Shown: one piece after another, positions 1-12,637 of the stretch | Numbering within the stretch: position 1 is the stretch's first letter | Layout of the letters: the number at the start of each line of letters is the position of its first letter | Position numbers and translations under genes: made by a program | From: Ichthyophis bannanicus | Taxonomy: Eukaryota > Chordata > Amphibia > Gymnophiona > Ichthyophiidae | Direction: 5' to 3' | Assembly: GCA_033557465.1 (NCBI GenBank) | Contig: CM066033.1 | Location: forward strand, 17,361,080 to 17,425,079 | Length of the DNA: 64,000 nucleotides | Notes under the pieces: generated by a model | Told to the model about the DNA's origin: nothing | What the model saw: only the letters and a program-made list of their open reading frames with translations | Database searches by the model: none

Positions 1-270
1 GCATTTTCGTGTGTTCCAATAAAAGGAGCGTATGCCCTCTGGCAAGACTTGCTTAAATTATTATTCGGCAGTCACCATTTTGGGCTAATTTGGAGGATTG
101 TTAACTGTTCCTTTTTGGGCACGAACCCTGTAGTACAACTATTGCAGACGTCCCCGTGTGGGGTATTATGAGCGCCTGGATACCGCTCAAACAAATCGCT
201 AGGTTCTAGGAGGAGGTCTTAGGTTCGGGATACGGATCTTAGCTTGAAAGAATTATAGTCCTAGATGTTT
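1..270 (-). mobile_element. Fragment of L2-like LINE (3' part of RT), left-arm copy
   Basis: The reverse complement matches the better-preserved right-arm copy that begins at 46681. It includes the segment corresponding to the YLGIILDKS-like stretch and the following block. Frames are broken throughout. It directly follows the DIRS gag remnant in both arms, so this junction existed before the duplication. Confidence 0.7.
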
Positions 271-2370
271 GTTTTACCTGGGAGGACATGTTACTGAGGG
301 AGGTGTACAAGATGATTTTCCAAGTATTTCACCCTCAGTTTTTACTTCGAATGGCTGTGGGTATTTTGTATTCTTGATTACAGTAGGTTTGTAACTGGAG
401 CCAACTGCTGGAGCAGTAACCCCTGTAAGGCCTGCAATTTGGTGGGAGCTTTGCAAGGGAGACAAAAGAAAGGCATCCACGAGCAGTATTGTGAACCTCC
501 AGAGGAAAAACCTTCGTGAATAACTTCCATCACCCACTGGTCAGAAGTGATCTGGACTAAGGACAGGGGGTAAAAAAAACTGGTGAAGCCGAATCCTCGA
601 CCTGCACCAACCCCTCGCCTGGGCACATCATCTCATTGTGCTTTCTTGGAACTGGCTCCAGTTCCTTGAAAAAGACCACGGAAACCCCTGACCCGTTCCT
701 CTACCACCCCACCAAAAGGCTATGACCCCTAAAAAGGATAATGTAGCATTTAATAAGGGGCAAAGGTTGCAATGCTTCAGAAATGATTGTAAATCGTTAA
801 GGACGTATCCATCAAAAACCGGGGTCAGCTTACTAGGCCTTTGGCTTGTCATCAGGAAAAACGTAAGCCAGCATGAATTCCCCAAATTCCTTGACCAACA
901 TCCTCCAAGGCATCCCCAAGACACAAGCTTGTCCTTAAAGGGGGGAGCTTACACTGAAGAGTCTAAGAGGACACATCCACCAACCACGTATACCACCACC
1001 AAGATCCATTGAGCGCCACCACTGACGGGCCATTACCCTTTGTAGAAAACCAAAGTTTCATAGAATGTATTTGCCCAAATACATCACTCCTAGACTCAAG
1101 CCTAGCCTCCTCAGGCATAAGCTATGAGGTGTCAAGCATCAGATCCCGATAAGGCCTTTGACCAATTGCATAATGTAACATTGCGGTCTGGCCCACAGTA
1201 AAAGCTGTCTGTCTGCGGCAACTTAAGGCCAACACATTCACCTCAAATCGCTCTGCTTTACACTAAAGGTCTCCAATGTCGAGTCCCTCGCACATAATTC
1301 AATGAGTACCTCCTTCCACAGGGATGGTGATGTCTTGGTCACTACGGAGACCATGGCATCCATGTTGGCGCATCTTCCAAGAGATCCTTCTCACTCAGTG
1401 GAATGGAGATAACAGGGCGCTGCATGGTCCGACCACCGCGCGCAAGCACCCGCTTTATGAACTTCCCAGGCCAAATCAATCATCTGCTTAAGGATCCTAT
1501 GGACAGGAAAGGCAGTCTCAAATACCCTGATGCCCCGTAATCAGGGGATCTTCTAAGGAAGGCTCCACTGCTGTGGTTCCAGAGGAATGTTTCGGGCTGC
1601 TCAAAAAAGTGCCACAACATTAATGCCACGAGATCCTCTTGGCAAAACTCACAACCACTGGGATACCTCTTTCCCGGGGGGAGGGGGGGGGGGGGGGGGG
1701 ATCTTCCTTGATACTAGGTCCCAGAGTCAAGACATCTTCACCGGCTCCGAAGGGGCCCCCTCCTTTGGGTCATCAAAAGTCAGAGTACCCTGACATGTTG
1801 GTCCTCCTCCAAAATAATAACAAAACTCGGGCTAGAGTGCTCCTCCAGAGCTTAAAAGGTGAAGTAGTAACCACCACCAAGGTCTCTTCCCGTAGGTTTA
1901 GGAGGAACCTTGTCACTCTTGGATCCCTTTACAGCAAACAGGAGACAAATCCAAAATAAACTGAATACCTGGGCTCAGACCTGGATGGACCATGCTGGTC
2001 TTTATCTGCCATCATTTAACTATGTTAATATGTTAAGACTTCCCCCCAGGACCTACTTTATGCAGTAAGCCTATCTGACTGCCTCATCGCTACGCCCCCC
2101 AAGAACAGGAGCCAAATCCTGCCTCCCTGAAAGGCCCAGAGTCCCTGACGCTGCAAGGGAAATGCCCACAATGCACGACTGAATGAGCCAACATACAAAA
2201 GGAAACATGTAAAGCAGCACTATGCCCTTTTACCGGCAAAGACCACTGAAGGCTGCTCCAGGATGTGGGCAGGATGCCTTATAGACGGTTGATAGGGACC
2301 AGAACCACTAGGAGTATGCCGTCCTCAGGGACCTGCAGGCCAACCCCAAAGAAGTGTTGGGACCCTACAG
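271..2370 (-). mobile_element. DIRS1-like retrotransposon, gag and RT start (decayed, left-arm copy)
   Basis: This is the reverse-complement counterpart of the right-arm DIRS block at 44780-46680. The minus frame at 626-378 reads ITSDQWVMEVIHEGF followed by a PCKAPTKLQ segment, which matches the start of the RT region in the right arm. The fragments opposite 1587-1793 correspond to the gag segment. All frames are short and interrupted, and a G-run at about 1680-1700 is private to this copy. DIRS elements encode Gag, RT/RNase H and a tyrosine recombinase; only the gag and RT start are present here. Confidence 0.65.
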
Positions 2371-2488
2371 GCTGAATGTACAAACTCCACCACAGCATCC
2401 ACTTTACTCACAAAAGGCCGGATCAGTCTCTCGGGTCAACTGAAAACTGTTCCCTTTTTTATTTTTTTGTGAATGCCAATTGAGTACC

Positions 2489-4199
2489 TGTGATAATGGA
2501 AGCTTATCATAGTAAGGGAAGGGGCTTATAGAACAGGTGAAGTGGTCTCTGAAACAAGCAACCCTGTACAGGTGCTGGTAGAAATGAGGGGAAAACAGGA
2601 ATTTTGCCATAAAAGACTACCAGTCACCAGAATGCACCAGTGTGTCCAACAAAAGGCCATGAGAGGAGCTGAACGTGAGGAAAGAAAGGAAAAACGTAGT
2701 GTTCATCCAAAAAGGGACTATGAGGTAAATCCCCAAGCACTCAGTGCAAAGGGCAGGGCTTGATTTCAGCACAGCTGCACTGTGCTAGGATGGAAACACT
2801 CATCTCAAAGGGCAAGGCCTGATTCAGCTACAGCTGCGCGCCTGTGTTAGGGAGGAGCACTCATCTAAGCAGAATAAGAGTAGAGTGTTATTCTACAGAT
2901 GACATCTTACATGATCACCTGGATATCCAGAGAATTGTCCTCAGTAATCCTGAGAATCAGCTTGAGTTTGTATCATCAGTTTCATCTGAAGGCATAATCA
3001 GAAGCAGAAGCCAAACCGGAGACAGACAGAAGAGGGAAAGAGACCCTTGTGAAGAAGGACAGAGAAAAAGCCTTTGAGAGGGCTGAGAAAGAGTCCCAAA
3101 GCAGTACGTATAACTGGTGGAACGGCATGTGCAAGGGCCAGCATACACCATTGGAATGCTGGGGAAGGAAAAGCCAGAGGAATGGTGCTGCAGAGCTAGG
3201 TAATCACCAGAGGCTACCTGTGAGGGAGACGGGGCCCCCCCTGCACGTGGAAGGGGACCCTAAGACCTGTGCCAGAAGGTATGTGATAGATGATGCATCA
3301 AGTGTCCAGGGATCTGTATTGGAAGGCCTGGACAATAAGAAACGGGGTACTACATACTGGCCAGGGCTATATAGATAGAGGAACTCTAGCAGCAATCGGA
3401 AGCTTCAGGTGAGTGAACACTTGATCTATGCCCTAGCTATAAACCTTGAAAAGACAACCGCAGGGGAACAACAAGTATTCTCCTGAAAATGCTCAATTGA
3501 GAGATTCATCTTGTGCCAATCCATGATTATTGAACCCATGCTTGTTTGAACAAGGGGGGAATAATAGCAGATGAGGATCCTGTTTATATGGACTGCTCTC
3601 TATCTAAAACTCCGTTGGTTAAACTTTCTCGTTATAAAGCAAGTACAGCAAACCATTCACAAAGAGAAATACAAATTTGTTCTTAATACTCAGAAAAGCT
3701 ACTGAAGCAGGATTTTGACACACATCGTGGAACAGGCACAGCCAGCTTAAGGGGTTGCAGCTGGATAACTGCTAGCAAATTAAGCCTCTTACCTAATTGC
3801 TTGTGAGCTAGGAAGAGAATCTTAGTCTGGAAATCTGTGTGGGAAAGTAATCTGAAAAGAAACAGTTGTTTCTTGCCTTTGTAGCTTTTCATTTGTTGCT
3901 TTTCCATGATTTTGACTTTGTTTTGCTCAAGGGTAACACTGAAAGCAAGTAACACTAATTGATGTGCGACCAAGCAGATCTGTGTTGGGAGAAATAACCC
4001 CATAAATAAAGTATCTTATTGTGCTTTACCCAAGAGCACAACTAAATTATTGTCAGCAGCTGGCTGTCTGGTAGTGGCATGTTAACTTACATTGCCCCAC
4101 AATACCTTTGCAAAATCCATATAGAAATATGCACGTGCCAAGGGGGGGGACGTTTTTTCTTCTGTGAAGATGTCTCACCCAGGCAGCCGTCTTCTGACA
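2489..4199 (+). mobile_element. Putative solo LTR of an unassigned retroelement
   Basis: A block of about 1.7 kb is present in the left arm and absent at the equivalent point of the right arm, which reads straight through near 44196-44217. It begins TGTGATAATGG and ends CTTCTGACA. It is flanked by GTAC at 2484-2487 and 4200-4203, consistent with a 4-5 base target duplication. In plus orientation there is a TATATAG near 3368 and an AATAAA near 4004. No protease, RT or other coding domain was recognised inside. The ends, flanks and empty site support an LTR; the family is unknown, and an ordinary deletion in the right arm is the main alternative. Confidence 0.5.
2745..2870 (+). repeat. Two imperfect tandem copies of about 62 bases
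   Basis: Both units start with AGGGCARGGCYTGAT, pass through a CAGCTGC core and end with CACTCATCT. Such tandem units are common in the U3 of long LTRs, which fits the proposed solo LTR around them. Confidence 0.6.
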
Positions 4200-6054
4200 G
4201 TACTTACTTCCCCATCTGCTGGATGGGGGCATACAAACCCAGGGGTTCTGGTCTCTAGTTATCTGGCAATTCACTAGGACTCCCTCCAGTCCAGTCCAAT
4301 CTCAAATATTCCTTTTGCCCAGAACTTTTGAGAAAGTTGCTGACTAAGCAGATCACTAGTTTTTATGTGTGAGATTGTGATGTTATTTATTGACGTAAAT
4401 ATTATGTATGTTAAATTACAACCTACCCAGAGTTCTTAAAATGAATTAATATCCCAAAATAAATAAACTACCCCCTCCCCATGCACTTGATAGGCAGTGG
4501 GATCGCTGTGGACAGAGAACAGAAAAGAGCAACGTCAGTTACAGCTGAACTGAGAGGAGTTAGACGGCCAGGATTAGCCTTAGACACACATCTGGTAATG
4601 TCAGCGTGGCCCTAGAGGGTCAGCTTTGCCGGTAATCAACAACAACCCTTCTGATTAACACGTTTAGAAACCAAACTGGCTTTAATGATGTCGCTCTGAA
4701 GTGCTTTCTGCTGCCTAATTCATCAAGGACATATTTTTTTTTAGGTGTCAATAAAACCTGTAATAGTCTCTGCCAATCGACCATACTGGAACATATGGTG
4801 TCCGCTCTAGGGTGTCTGTTTGGCCCCATACTTTATTAAATGTTTTTCATATCACACCTGGCTACCCTTGAAAATCGGAGATTTGGGGATGGATCAGAGC
4901 TTATTTTAATGCAGCTGACATTCATTTCCGCGTTGGTTCATGACAGTTGGGATTTGAATTCTCAGCATAATTAGAGCAGAGAAGCTGGAGATTCCCAGTA
5001 AATTAACTGTCCTAGGACACAAGGCCAGTCTCACATCCACCAGCCCCTCTTCCAGCCCCACAACCAGTCTTCCGAACATTGCTTTCCTTCTTCCAACGAC
5101 GTTAACCAAATATGAACAAGAAGTCCCCTTTTCTCCAGCAAGGCTAAAGGCCTCTGGGAAGGGAAATGCCCTCCACGGGATCCCCTATATATAATTTTTA
5201 CAGCCATTTCCTTGCTAATGTGCTAAAGGAAGCCTTCCCTGATCCCTTACAAATATGATCTCTCAACTCCCTGCTCATTCCGAACAAGGCTGGCTGGATA
5301 ACAGCCACAAACATGGACCAGGATGTCGGCGCGCCTACAGCAGCACCATTTGGGGGGGGGGGGGGGGGCAACAGCCCAGCAAAGCAGGCCCGACGCAGTG
5401 CCACGTGAACCCTTTGAACATTTGCCACCCCGGTGCTCAAACTTAACCTCTGCCAGAGGGCGACCTCAGCCCTGCACTAAACAGACTTCACAGCACACTC
5501 AAGTTGGGGGGGACCCTTTGGAACACCTGCACGCAAAACCCTTAAGGACTGTTAATAATGTATTGAATGTCTAATTCACTCTCAGTCAGTTCGAGGAATA
5601 TTTAAAAATGCTTACTGTAAATTATATTATCTACTGTGGTTGTCTTTAAACCACAAGAACTGCAAAACAAAAAACTGAAAACTGCACCTCCCCATGGGCC
5701 CACTAAAAGTTCTTTAGGTTATGCCTCCCTTGGCCTTGAATATCAGCTGGTATCCTGCTCATCGATCATGTTCCCCCCTGCTAACAATGGAGAAGCCCCT
5801 ACCACCATCCCAAACCCCCAGCAGCCCTTTTAACCACAACACACATGCTTCAACCCTGATTCCCGCCCACAGCGTCTCACACATCCATCAGCTGCCCCCT
5901 ACAAGCTCTGCCAGGTAGATACTCCATCAAAAGAATGGAAACACAGTGGGAGTGTAGAGAGGGAACAAAGGCCCTTCTTATCCCACCGGCCATGAAGCCC
6001 TAATGTGCACCATGCTGACCTTAGTAAGACGTCCGGTAGGAATTGTATACGGAC

Positions 6055-7321
6055 TTGTTACAGGAGGCTGGATCTGCCTCAGTCCATCTCTGAGTCCAGG
6101 ATGATCCATGAAGGGGAGATCACTCTTGTTTAAACGCTCAATGAGAACAACGATGTTACAATCGGATAGACCCTGTGATGAAAAAAAAACAACATATCTA
6201 AAAGGGTTCATACAGAGATGATCTGACAAACCTAAATTAGTAAATTAATTTTAAGTCTACAAATGTTTGATATATAATCAAACCACAAATCCTGTGATCG
6301 CAAAATGCTAAAGCCTTAAATCCCAAACAACATTTACTGATTTGTTATCGTTACGCGTCTGAATAAAGTTTTCCGTTTCCCTCCCACTGCAGTGCTGAGT
6401 GAAATATTTCGACATCTCTTCCTGTTTTACATCTTGGGAAATATGACAATCAGGATTACATCAAATTGAATAACCTGTGAAATTAAGCCAAATTATGAAA
6501 ACTGCATATTATAATTTTCACTCGTACGAACTGTTCTGATGGCGCAGTGTTTGAGTGGTCCCCTACCCTTCCCTTCGATCCAATTAGAAGACGGAAGAGA
6601 TGTGGGCATGAAGGTGTGTGTGTTATATAGCTTTGGTTGGCTTGTAATTTACTCTCGACAAAGCCTGGGTGAGATGAGGCAATTGCAAGATTAAAGCTTG
6701 GAGGTTTTCTGGTGCAGTCGTTTCTGTTATTCTCTGTGATATCTGGTTACAGCCTTATGTAGGAGCTGGGGTTCTCAGAAAGGAGTCTGAGAGGTAAAGT
6801 CCTCCCTCCTGCTCTCCTGAGCCTACATGTCTTTGCACAGCAAAGGCGAAGAGAGTACTGAAGATGGTTCTTGTATGAATCCTCAAATTTATGGTTTACA
6901 TCTGATCTTACAGCACTTGAGCTACCTTCCATTTGCAGAGACACTTTTTCCCTTTCCTGCTTCTTGTTGACCGCAGGCAATTTGTGGACGTCTGTCAGTG
7001 GCTTCAGAGAGCAAACAGCACCGAAATCATGCTGGATATGAGAGTGGAATCACAAGCCAGGCTCTACATTTCAGGGGTCCTCTGGGGCCCGATTACTGGG
7101 ATGTCTCCTGTCTAGATAGATGGCAGCGCACATCTCGACAATCGAGATCTGTACATGGCCGACGCTAGTTGGAGCAGAGTTACCTTGATGATATCAGGAA
7201 ATGCCGCTGAAATCCTCCTTGATAACCTTCTTGTACAGCTTCTGCTGTCCTTCTCCCAGAATGCCCCACTCCAACTTCTGAGAAGTAAGAAGCGAAACGG
7301 ACACAGAATGTGGACCGATGC
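6055..7321 (-). pseudogene. KRAB-type exons, decayed copy
   Basis: Three blocks are reverse-complement partners of the right-arm exons. They lie at 7184-7321 (KRAB A-like), about 6350-6474 (second acidic/linker exon) and 6055-6172 (third exon). Acceptor AGs are still visible at 7322-7323, 6475-6476 and 6173-6174, and a GT donor follows the first block. The reading frames are broken: the first block is 138 rather than 128 bases with small insertions, the third gains an early stop, and its donor has become GTCCG. KRAB domains recruit the TRIM28 corepressor, normally upstream of a C2H2 zinc-finger exon. No zinc-finger sequence was found on this strand in the window, so this is a non-functional relic. 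Confidence 0.75.
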
Positions 7322-8823
7322 CTGTAACAGCAAACCAGGATCACTTCAGCTGCAACTTTTCATTATGGGGGGTGTTGGAATAAGATTGTGCCATTGAGAT
7401 TAGCAAGCTACTTTCTCACTAAATATCCAGTAGTTTGTATAGATTGCCTGGTCCCCAGAGGAAACTCTGGAAATTCAATCTACTGGCTTTATGAGCAAAT
7501 TGGATTAGAATCACTATGGGCAATAGCTTATGTGGGTTGGAAAGGGAGGTGGCAAACAACTGCTGATAGGGGTGATGGAGGCTGGTGGGTTGGACGGATT
7601 GAAGACATGAAATGGAAGGTGCTGGGGTCAGACCTGGAGGAAAGGAGTAAGGGAAAGCGTCTCGAGAGTCAGACACAAGAGACGGACAGTAAGTGTAAAA
7701 GTGTGGGTCTGTGTCTGTGTTCTGTGTTGTGGTGTGTCTGAGAGAGAGAGTCTAAGAAAGTGCATTTATTTAACAGAGAAGTTTTTGGTGGGCAAAAAAT
7801 TTTTTTTTTTTTTGTAGTCGACTCTCATGAAATGGGGATGCAGCGAGTCTTATCAGGTTTCATATGCCTCCAGACCAAAAGATGGTTAGCGCAAAAGGAA
7901 AAGAGCCGCTCATTAAGTCAAAAACAGTAATCAAAGTGGGAATGAAAAATGCCAGAGGGCACCCCAGGAAGCACTGTGGGATGCGACAGAAAGAAGCCAT
8001 CAACATAAACCCCTCTGTGGGGCATTCATTTGTGATCCTACAGACTCTGCAAATAAGATGGGGAACTGCAACCAAGATTCTGACTGATTGCCCCACAAAA
8101 GTGTGGGAATTAAACAGGACGACATGTTTTCTATTGGGCAGGAAACTGTAACCCCTGCTAGCACATGGATTGGAGTAATATACGGAATCCGGTCTGCAGG
8201 TTTAGGAAATTCAGGCAGCACTTCGAACTTTCGTCTTCACAATGGCATTAATGGCCAGGCTGGGACAACATCATGCCTTTCTGTCTTTCCTGGGCCCAAC
8301 AAGTAATGCAATGATAACGGAGCCCAATACCCAAAGTCCACCAAATACTGAAGAAGCCAGGGATGCGTCAATTCAAAAATAGCACCCCGCTGCCTATTCT
8401 CACAAATTCCCTGGCAGTCTATCAGTAAAGGGCTTACCACCCCCCTCAACCTATCCCATGCAAACTATCAATTTTGCAGGACAGAGTACTCCAATACAGT
8501 CTGGCAGGTGAATTTGAAAGCTTTCTACCAATGCCACGTAGCCCTTCACTCACACCTTTTCGCCCATCTTCAGCCATCTGAGACAGAGGGTCAGGGAAGC
8601 AGACATGCAAATATGGATGTAGTTGCCATTTCCCTTTCATATGATGACCCACAGACCACATTCTCCTTTCCCCAATGTTCATATGTATTTCAGTCACTTT
8701 TGACAGACAATTTTTTTGACAGGTATTCAGGTGCTGCAGGTTAGTAAAAGCCTGACAATAAGTATTCTGCGATAGTAAACTGTAAACAACCTGCTATTTT
8801 ATCACAAGCTTTGTAAAACAGAT

Positions 8824-8945
8824 CCTTAAGGGTGAAGGGACTTGCCCAAGATCACATGGTATGTCTGTAGGAAAGCAAGGATTTATTTGAATGCTGTATA
8901 TTATCTCTGGGCTCTAACTAGTAGGGCTATTCCTCCATTTCAGAA
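8824..8945 (-). mobile_element. MIR-like (CORE-type) SINE, left-arm copy
   Basis: The reverse complement carries GGAGGAATAGCCCTACTAG, then a box-B-like segment and a 'gatcttgggcaagt' segment typical of tRNA-derived MIR-like SINEs. The orthologous relic at 39897-40010 in the other arm shows that it predates the duplication. Confidence 0.6.
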
Positions 8946-9520
8946 AAAGACAAAGGGGAAAGAGGGAGAAAAAGTGGAAATAGCAGAACAGGGCATGGAT
9001 TCTGCCTTATTTGGCAGAATAACCACCCCCAAGGTACGCCCAAGGATGCCCCTCATGGGGTCAGGTGCTGCCATTTTCCAGGATGGTGGTGCAGAGGCAG
9101 GAACATGTAGGCAATCACTCCTGCCTCCCTACGAAAAAGATACCAGGGCTGGAGGATCAGAGATACTAGAGGGGAGGGACTGCAGAGTGCAAGGGAGTGG
9201 GGGGTGTAGTGGTCTCTTGGGCAACCAATTTATTTTGTGGGGGGCAGGGGTGGGGGAGCTAAGGATGTCACCTAGTTGATGGAATTTTTTTTAAGAGCTC
9301 AAAGGGTGGGGGACCAGGGGGACACCAGGTTACCAGGCCAACAGTGATGGTTTTTTGAGGAGTTCAGGGTGAAGGGCTGTTGGGATCTTTAGGAACAGAG
9401 AGTTTCAGGCAGGTGAATGAGCCTCTTTTGAGCCATCTGCACCATTTTTGCTTATGGCTTGCAAGTAGTTCAAACCCATGCACATGTCTTCCACCCTCTG
9501 CCTTCTTTTGCACAAAATTT

Positions 9521-11056
9521 TACTACTCTATCTACTCTAGACCCTCTTGATCCCAATAACTATCGTCCAGTTTCTCATCTTCCTTTCCTCTCTAAATTAC
9601 AACTTACCCACCATCTGGACTCCACCAATCTTCTTCACCCTCGTCAATCTGGCTTTCGCTCCGGGCACAGCGTTGAGACTGTTCTTTTGGCTTTCACCAA
9701 CTCCCTGCATTCTGCTCACGACCGGGGTGACATCTCGGTGGCGGTAGCACTTGATCTTTCCGCTGCCTTCGACCTAGTTGACCACTCCCTCCTCCTCTCC
9801 CGCTTGCATGACATCGGCCTTCGTAGTACTGTCTTGCGTTGGTTTCACCTTTCCTCTATTCTCGCTCTGCCGCTGTTCTCCCCTCATCCTCATCCCACTC
9901 CCCTTCCGACTCCTTCTCCCTAGTCTGCGGGGTTCCTCAAGGTTCTGTGTTAGCTCCTCTTCTCTTCAACATCTTTCTCACTCCTCTCACATTGCTTATC
10001 CAACAGTTTGGGATTACAGCCTTTTACTATGCCGACGACATCCTCCTCCTCACCACACCTCCCCTGTCTCCCCTGAACGCCTGCCTAGCTGCTGTCTCTG
10101 ACTGGTTAATTCAAAACTGTTTGCATCTTAACCTCTCGAAAACCATTGCCATCTGGTTCTCTCACGGTCACCAGCTCCCCTCTCTGGCCCCATCTTTCTC
10201 TAATGCACCTGTCCCGCTGGTTACTACTTTTCGCTATCTCGGGGTCCTCTTCGACTCAGATCTCTCTTTCTCAGCACATGTTTCCCACGTTTCTAAACTC
10301 TCTTTCTTTCACCTTCGTCAGATTTGCGCTATTCGCCCCTTCCTTTCTTCCTCTGCTTTAACTACTCTGCTACTCACCCTTGTTATCTCTCGTGTTGACT
10401 TCTCTAACTCTATCCTCTCTGGTATCTCCAAACTGCAGATCTCACGGTTACAACGCATCCAAAACACCGCCGCCCGTCTTGTCACCCACTCTTCTGTCAG
10501 AGACCACGTCACCCCTCTTCTTCTCCGACTCCACTGGCTCCCTGTCTCCTTCCGCATTCAATTCAAACTCCTCACATTAGCTCATAAGGCGCTACATACC
10601 TCTACCCCTCAATACCTGGCTGATCTGCTCCATTTCCACACTCCTCGGCACACCCCTCGCTCCTTCCACCTTAACCGACTTGCTCTGCAATGCCCCTCAC
10701 ACGCACACCTTCAGTCCACATGTTCATCAGCCTGCTTCTTTACAGGCCCTGCACTATGGAACTCTCTTCCTCCCCCCCCCCCCCTCCGGCTCGAACCCCA
10801 CTACCCTACCTTCAAACGCTCCCTTAAAACTTATCTGTTCTCCCTCGCTTTCGACCTCCCCCCTCCCTAGCCCTGACCCTCCGTCCCTCCCTCTGCCCTA
10901 CCTACTCGTGTCTCTATCTCTTTCTCTACTTCAATTGTAACTTCCTTTCCATTTTCCGGCCTGTGCCACTCTGTTTATACTTTTTATTGTGAACCGCTCT
11001 GCCTACTCATGAAGGGCGGTCAATCAAATAAATGAATATGAATATATGAATATGAA
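9521..11056 (+). mobile_element. L2-like LINE, 5'-truncated, RT and C-terminal part
   Basis: Two overlapping frames (9521-9923 and 9839-10870) together encode most of a reverse transcriptase, with one frameshift near 9850. Visible RT blocks are NNYRPVSHLPFLSK, LDLSAAFDLVDH, GVPQGSVLAPLLFNIF and the catalytic YADD (YYADDILLL). A YLGVLFDSDLSFS block and a C-terminal LHWLPVSFRIQFKLL segment follow. These features are typical of the jockey superfamily, L2 or Rex group. There is no endonuclease, so it is 5'-truncated. The 3' end carries GTGAACCGC, GGCGGTCAATC and an AATAAATGAATATG tail. The right arm has no such element: its sequence runs uninterrupted through the equivalent of 9515/11060. The insertion therefore postdates the duplication, or was lost precisely from the other arm, which is less likely. 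Confidence 0.85.
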
Positions 11057-11679
11057 TTTTGCACACAGCTATTTAGCATTACATATTGTTAATGTATATT
11101 TTGGGAACAAAATTATGCATTAATCTAGCATTAGAAAACTGCTCTGAGCTATAACACAGCTCTAACACAACGTTCCTGCATCAAGGTCAGGGAGGGAAAG
11201 TTGCAAGAGCAGCATTTGCAAACGTTTTCTTTGAAATGCTGATGCCCTGTGCAGAAGAGGATAATAAACAAATCTTACATTATAAGAAACCAAGGCAGAC
11301 ATTTCCCTCCTGTTTTCCTTCTGCATTCTTAGGCTGCTGAGAAGAATTCCCTGTTAATGGAAGGATGAATAAGGCAGAAGGACGCTGGACTAATTCCTAA
11401 GGGTCTCACGTAGTCCCTTCTCTCCCATTTGCAGATCAGGGGCTGGGGCTTGCAGGGATTTCCTGTCCTGGGGAAACAGGAAGTTCCTGCTTCTAACACA
11501 AGTTTTTCTTTCTCTTTGCAAACTTAGCAGACACTGTAAGTAACTAGAGGAAGGAAACAGGGTAGAGCATGCTCAGTATCCTCTCGTGACATCATAATGT
11601 AGAGCCCGCCTCCTTAAGGTGGATCTTCAGAGATGGCAGATAGAGGCAGAGTGTGCCAGGCAGCAGAGGGAAGTAAGAT

Positions 11680-12527
11680 TGTAGCAGCGGAGTGTATCCA
11701 ACCAAATAATACCAGGAGTCACTTTTCAGGATCCAAGCCTTTTTATTGTGCACAGGCTCAGACAGGAGCGTGTCCAAAAAGTGACTGAGCAAAGTTCTTA
11801 CAGAAACATATTCATTTATACATTCTTCTATCAGTTTAATAGATGCAGACTCTCTATTGATCCCAACACCCCCTGCATTTGTCCAATCACAAATCCCTCC
11901 TGGGCCTAGCACCCAGCTCCCCCTTCCCAAACTGTTCTAACAAAGGTGCAATTTCTAGGTCTCGTAACAATTCTACAGCAAGGTCGTTTCTAGCTTCAGG
12001 AATGCATGTATTGAAACATTTCTATCCTCAGAACACAAAAGAATAATGGAAGATTTATGCACTCATGAAAACTTTTTATTAAGCAATTTCAAAATAGCTT
12101 TCTCAAACTTTCACAGACTTTTAGTTGTTACTAAGATGGGGCTTGGGACCTTTTCCACTATTCCCCCTTCTCACTTCAGCTAAACAAAAAGGCATATTAA
12201 AAGTATAAGATACATTATACATTTGATACAATTCTACTTCAAAGGCTTCTGCTAGCTTCTGCTCCAAGGACGTTTGCTAGCCATAGGAATGTGAATAAAT
12301 GTGAATGTATCTTAATCAGAAATGTGTTAACCAAAAGTGTTGATAGACATTATGCAGACTTGGCAAGAAGCAGATTTCTTTTTCTAACTGGCAATTCTGA
12401 TTCTTTTAGCAGCCGTACTGAAAAGTAGAGGGTTTAAAAATCCAAGTCACTTTCAGGTTCTTACCGGCTCATCATATTCACAAGTCATAGCAGACAGCTT
12501 ATAGTTTATAGGCCATAGCCTATCACA
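11680..12527 (-). mobile_element. 3' LTR of provirus ERV1
   Basis: On the minus strand the LTR starts TGTGATAGGC and ends GCTGCTACA, 848 bases. It is paired with the 5' LTR at 21133-22382. A TATAAAT lies near 11815 and an AATAAA polyadenylation signal near 11743, both in minus orientation. By eye the two LTRs differ at roughly one position in ten over the first 330 bases, so the integration is old. This copy has the empty site (TTCAGCTAAACAAA near 12180) for the hAT element carried by the other LTR. Confidence 0.9.
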
Positions 12528-12541
12528 TTCCCCCTTTGATT
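12528..12541 (-). other. Polypurine tract of ERV1
   Basis: Minus strand reads AATCAAAGGGGGAA immediately before the TG that opens the 3' LTR. This is the expected plus-strand priming site of reverse transcription, and ERV2 has a matching tract. Confidence 0.8.
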
Positions 12542-12637
12542 ATTCTCACCCTAATGTTAAAGTGGGTGGGAACCAAATCACATAGCATACTCAGTGTATG
12601 GTGGGGCTTCCTCTTGGGGTAAAGCCTGATAGCAGCT

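Larger units (their letters stand above)
1..11679. repeat. Left arm of a large inverted duplication
   Basis: Read in reverse complement, this stretch aligns in order with about 36371-47000. Matching blocks seen by eye: 11560-11679 with 36371-36480; 11061-11240 with 36810-36880 plus 39220-39340; 9300-9500 with 39350-39560; 8820-8950 with 39890-40020; 7184-7321 with 41327-41454; 6055-6172 with 42329-42442; 5200-5960 with 42480-43220; 4600-5100 with 43300-43700; 4200-4420 with 43920-44110; and 270-1960 with 44990-46680. The copies differ by many substitutions and short indels, so the duplication is old. The arm reaches the window edge, so its outer end is unknown. Apart from the features listed separately, I see no gene in it. 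Confidence 0.9.

Noticed and set aside
8842..9279. 145-codon plus-strand frame
   Set aside because: It begins inside the MIR-like relic and is not conserved as a frame in the right arm at 39800-40020.
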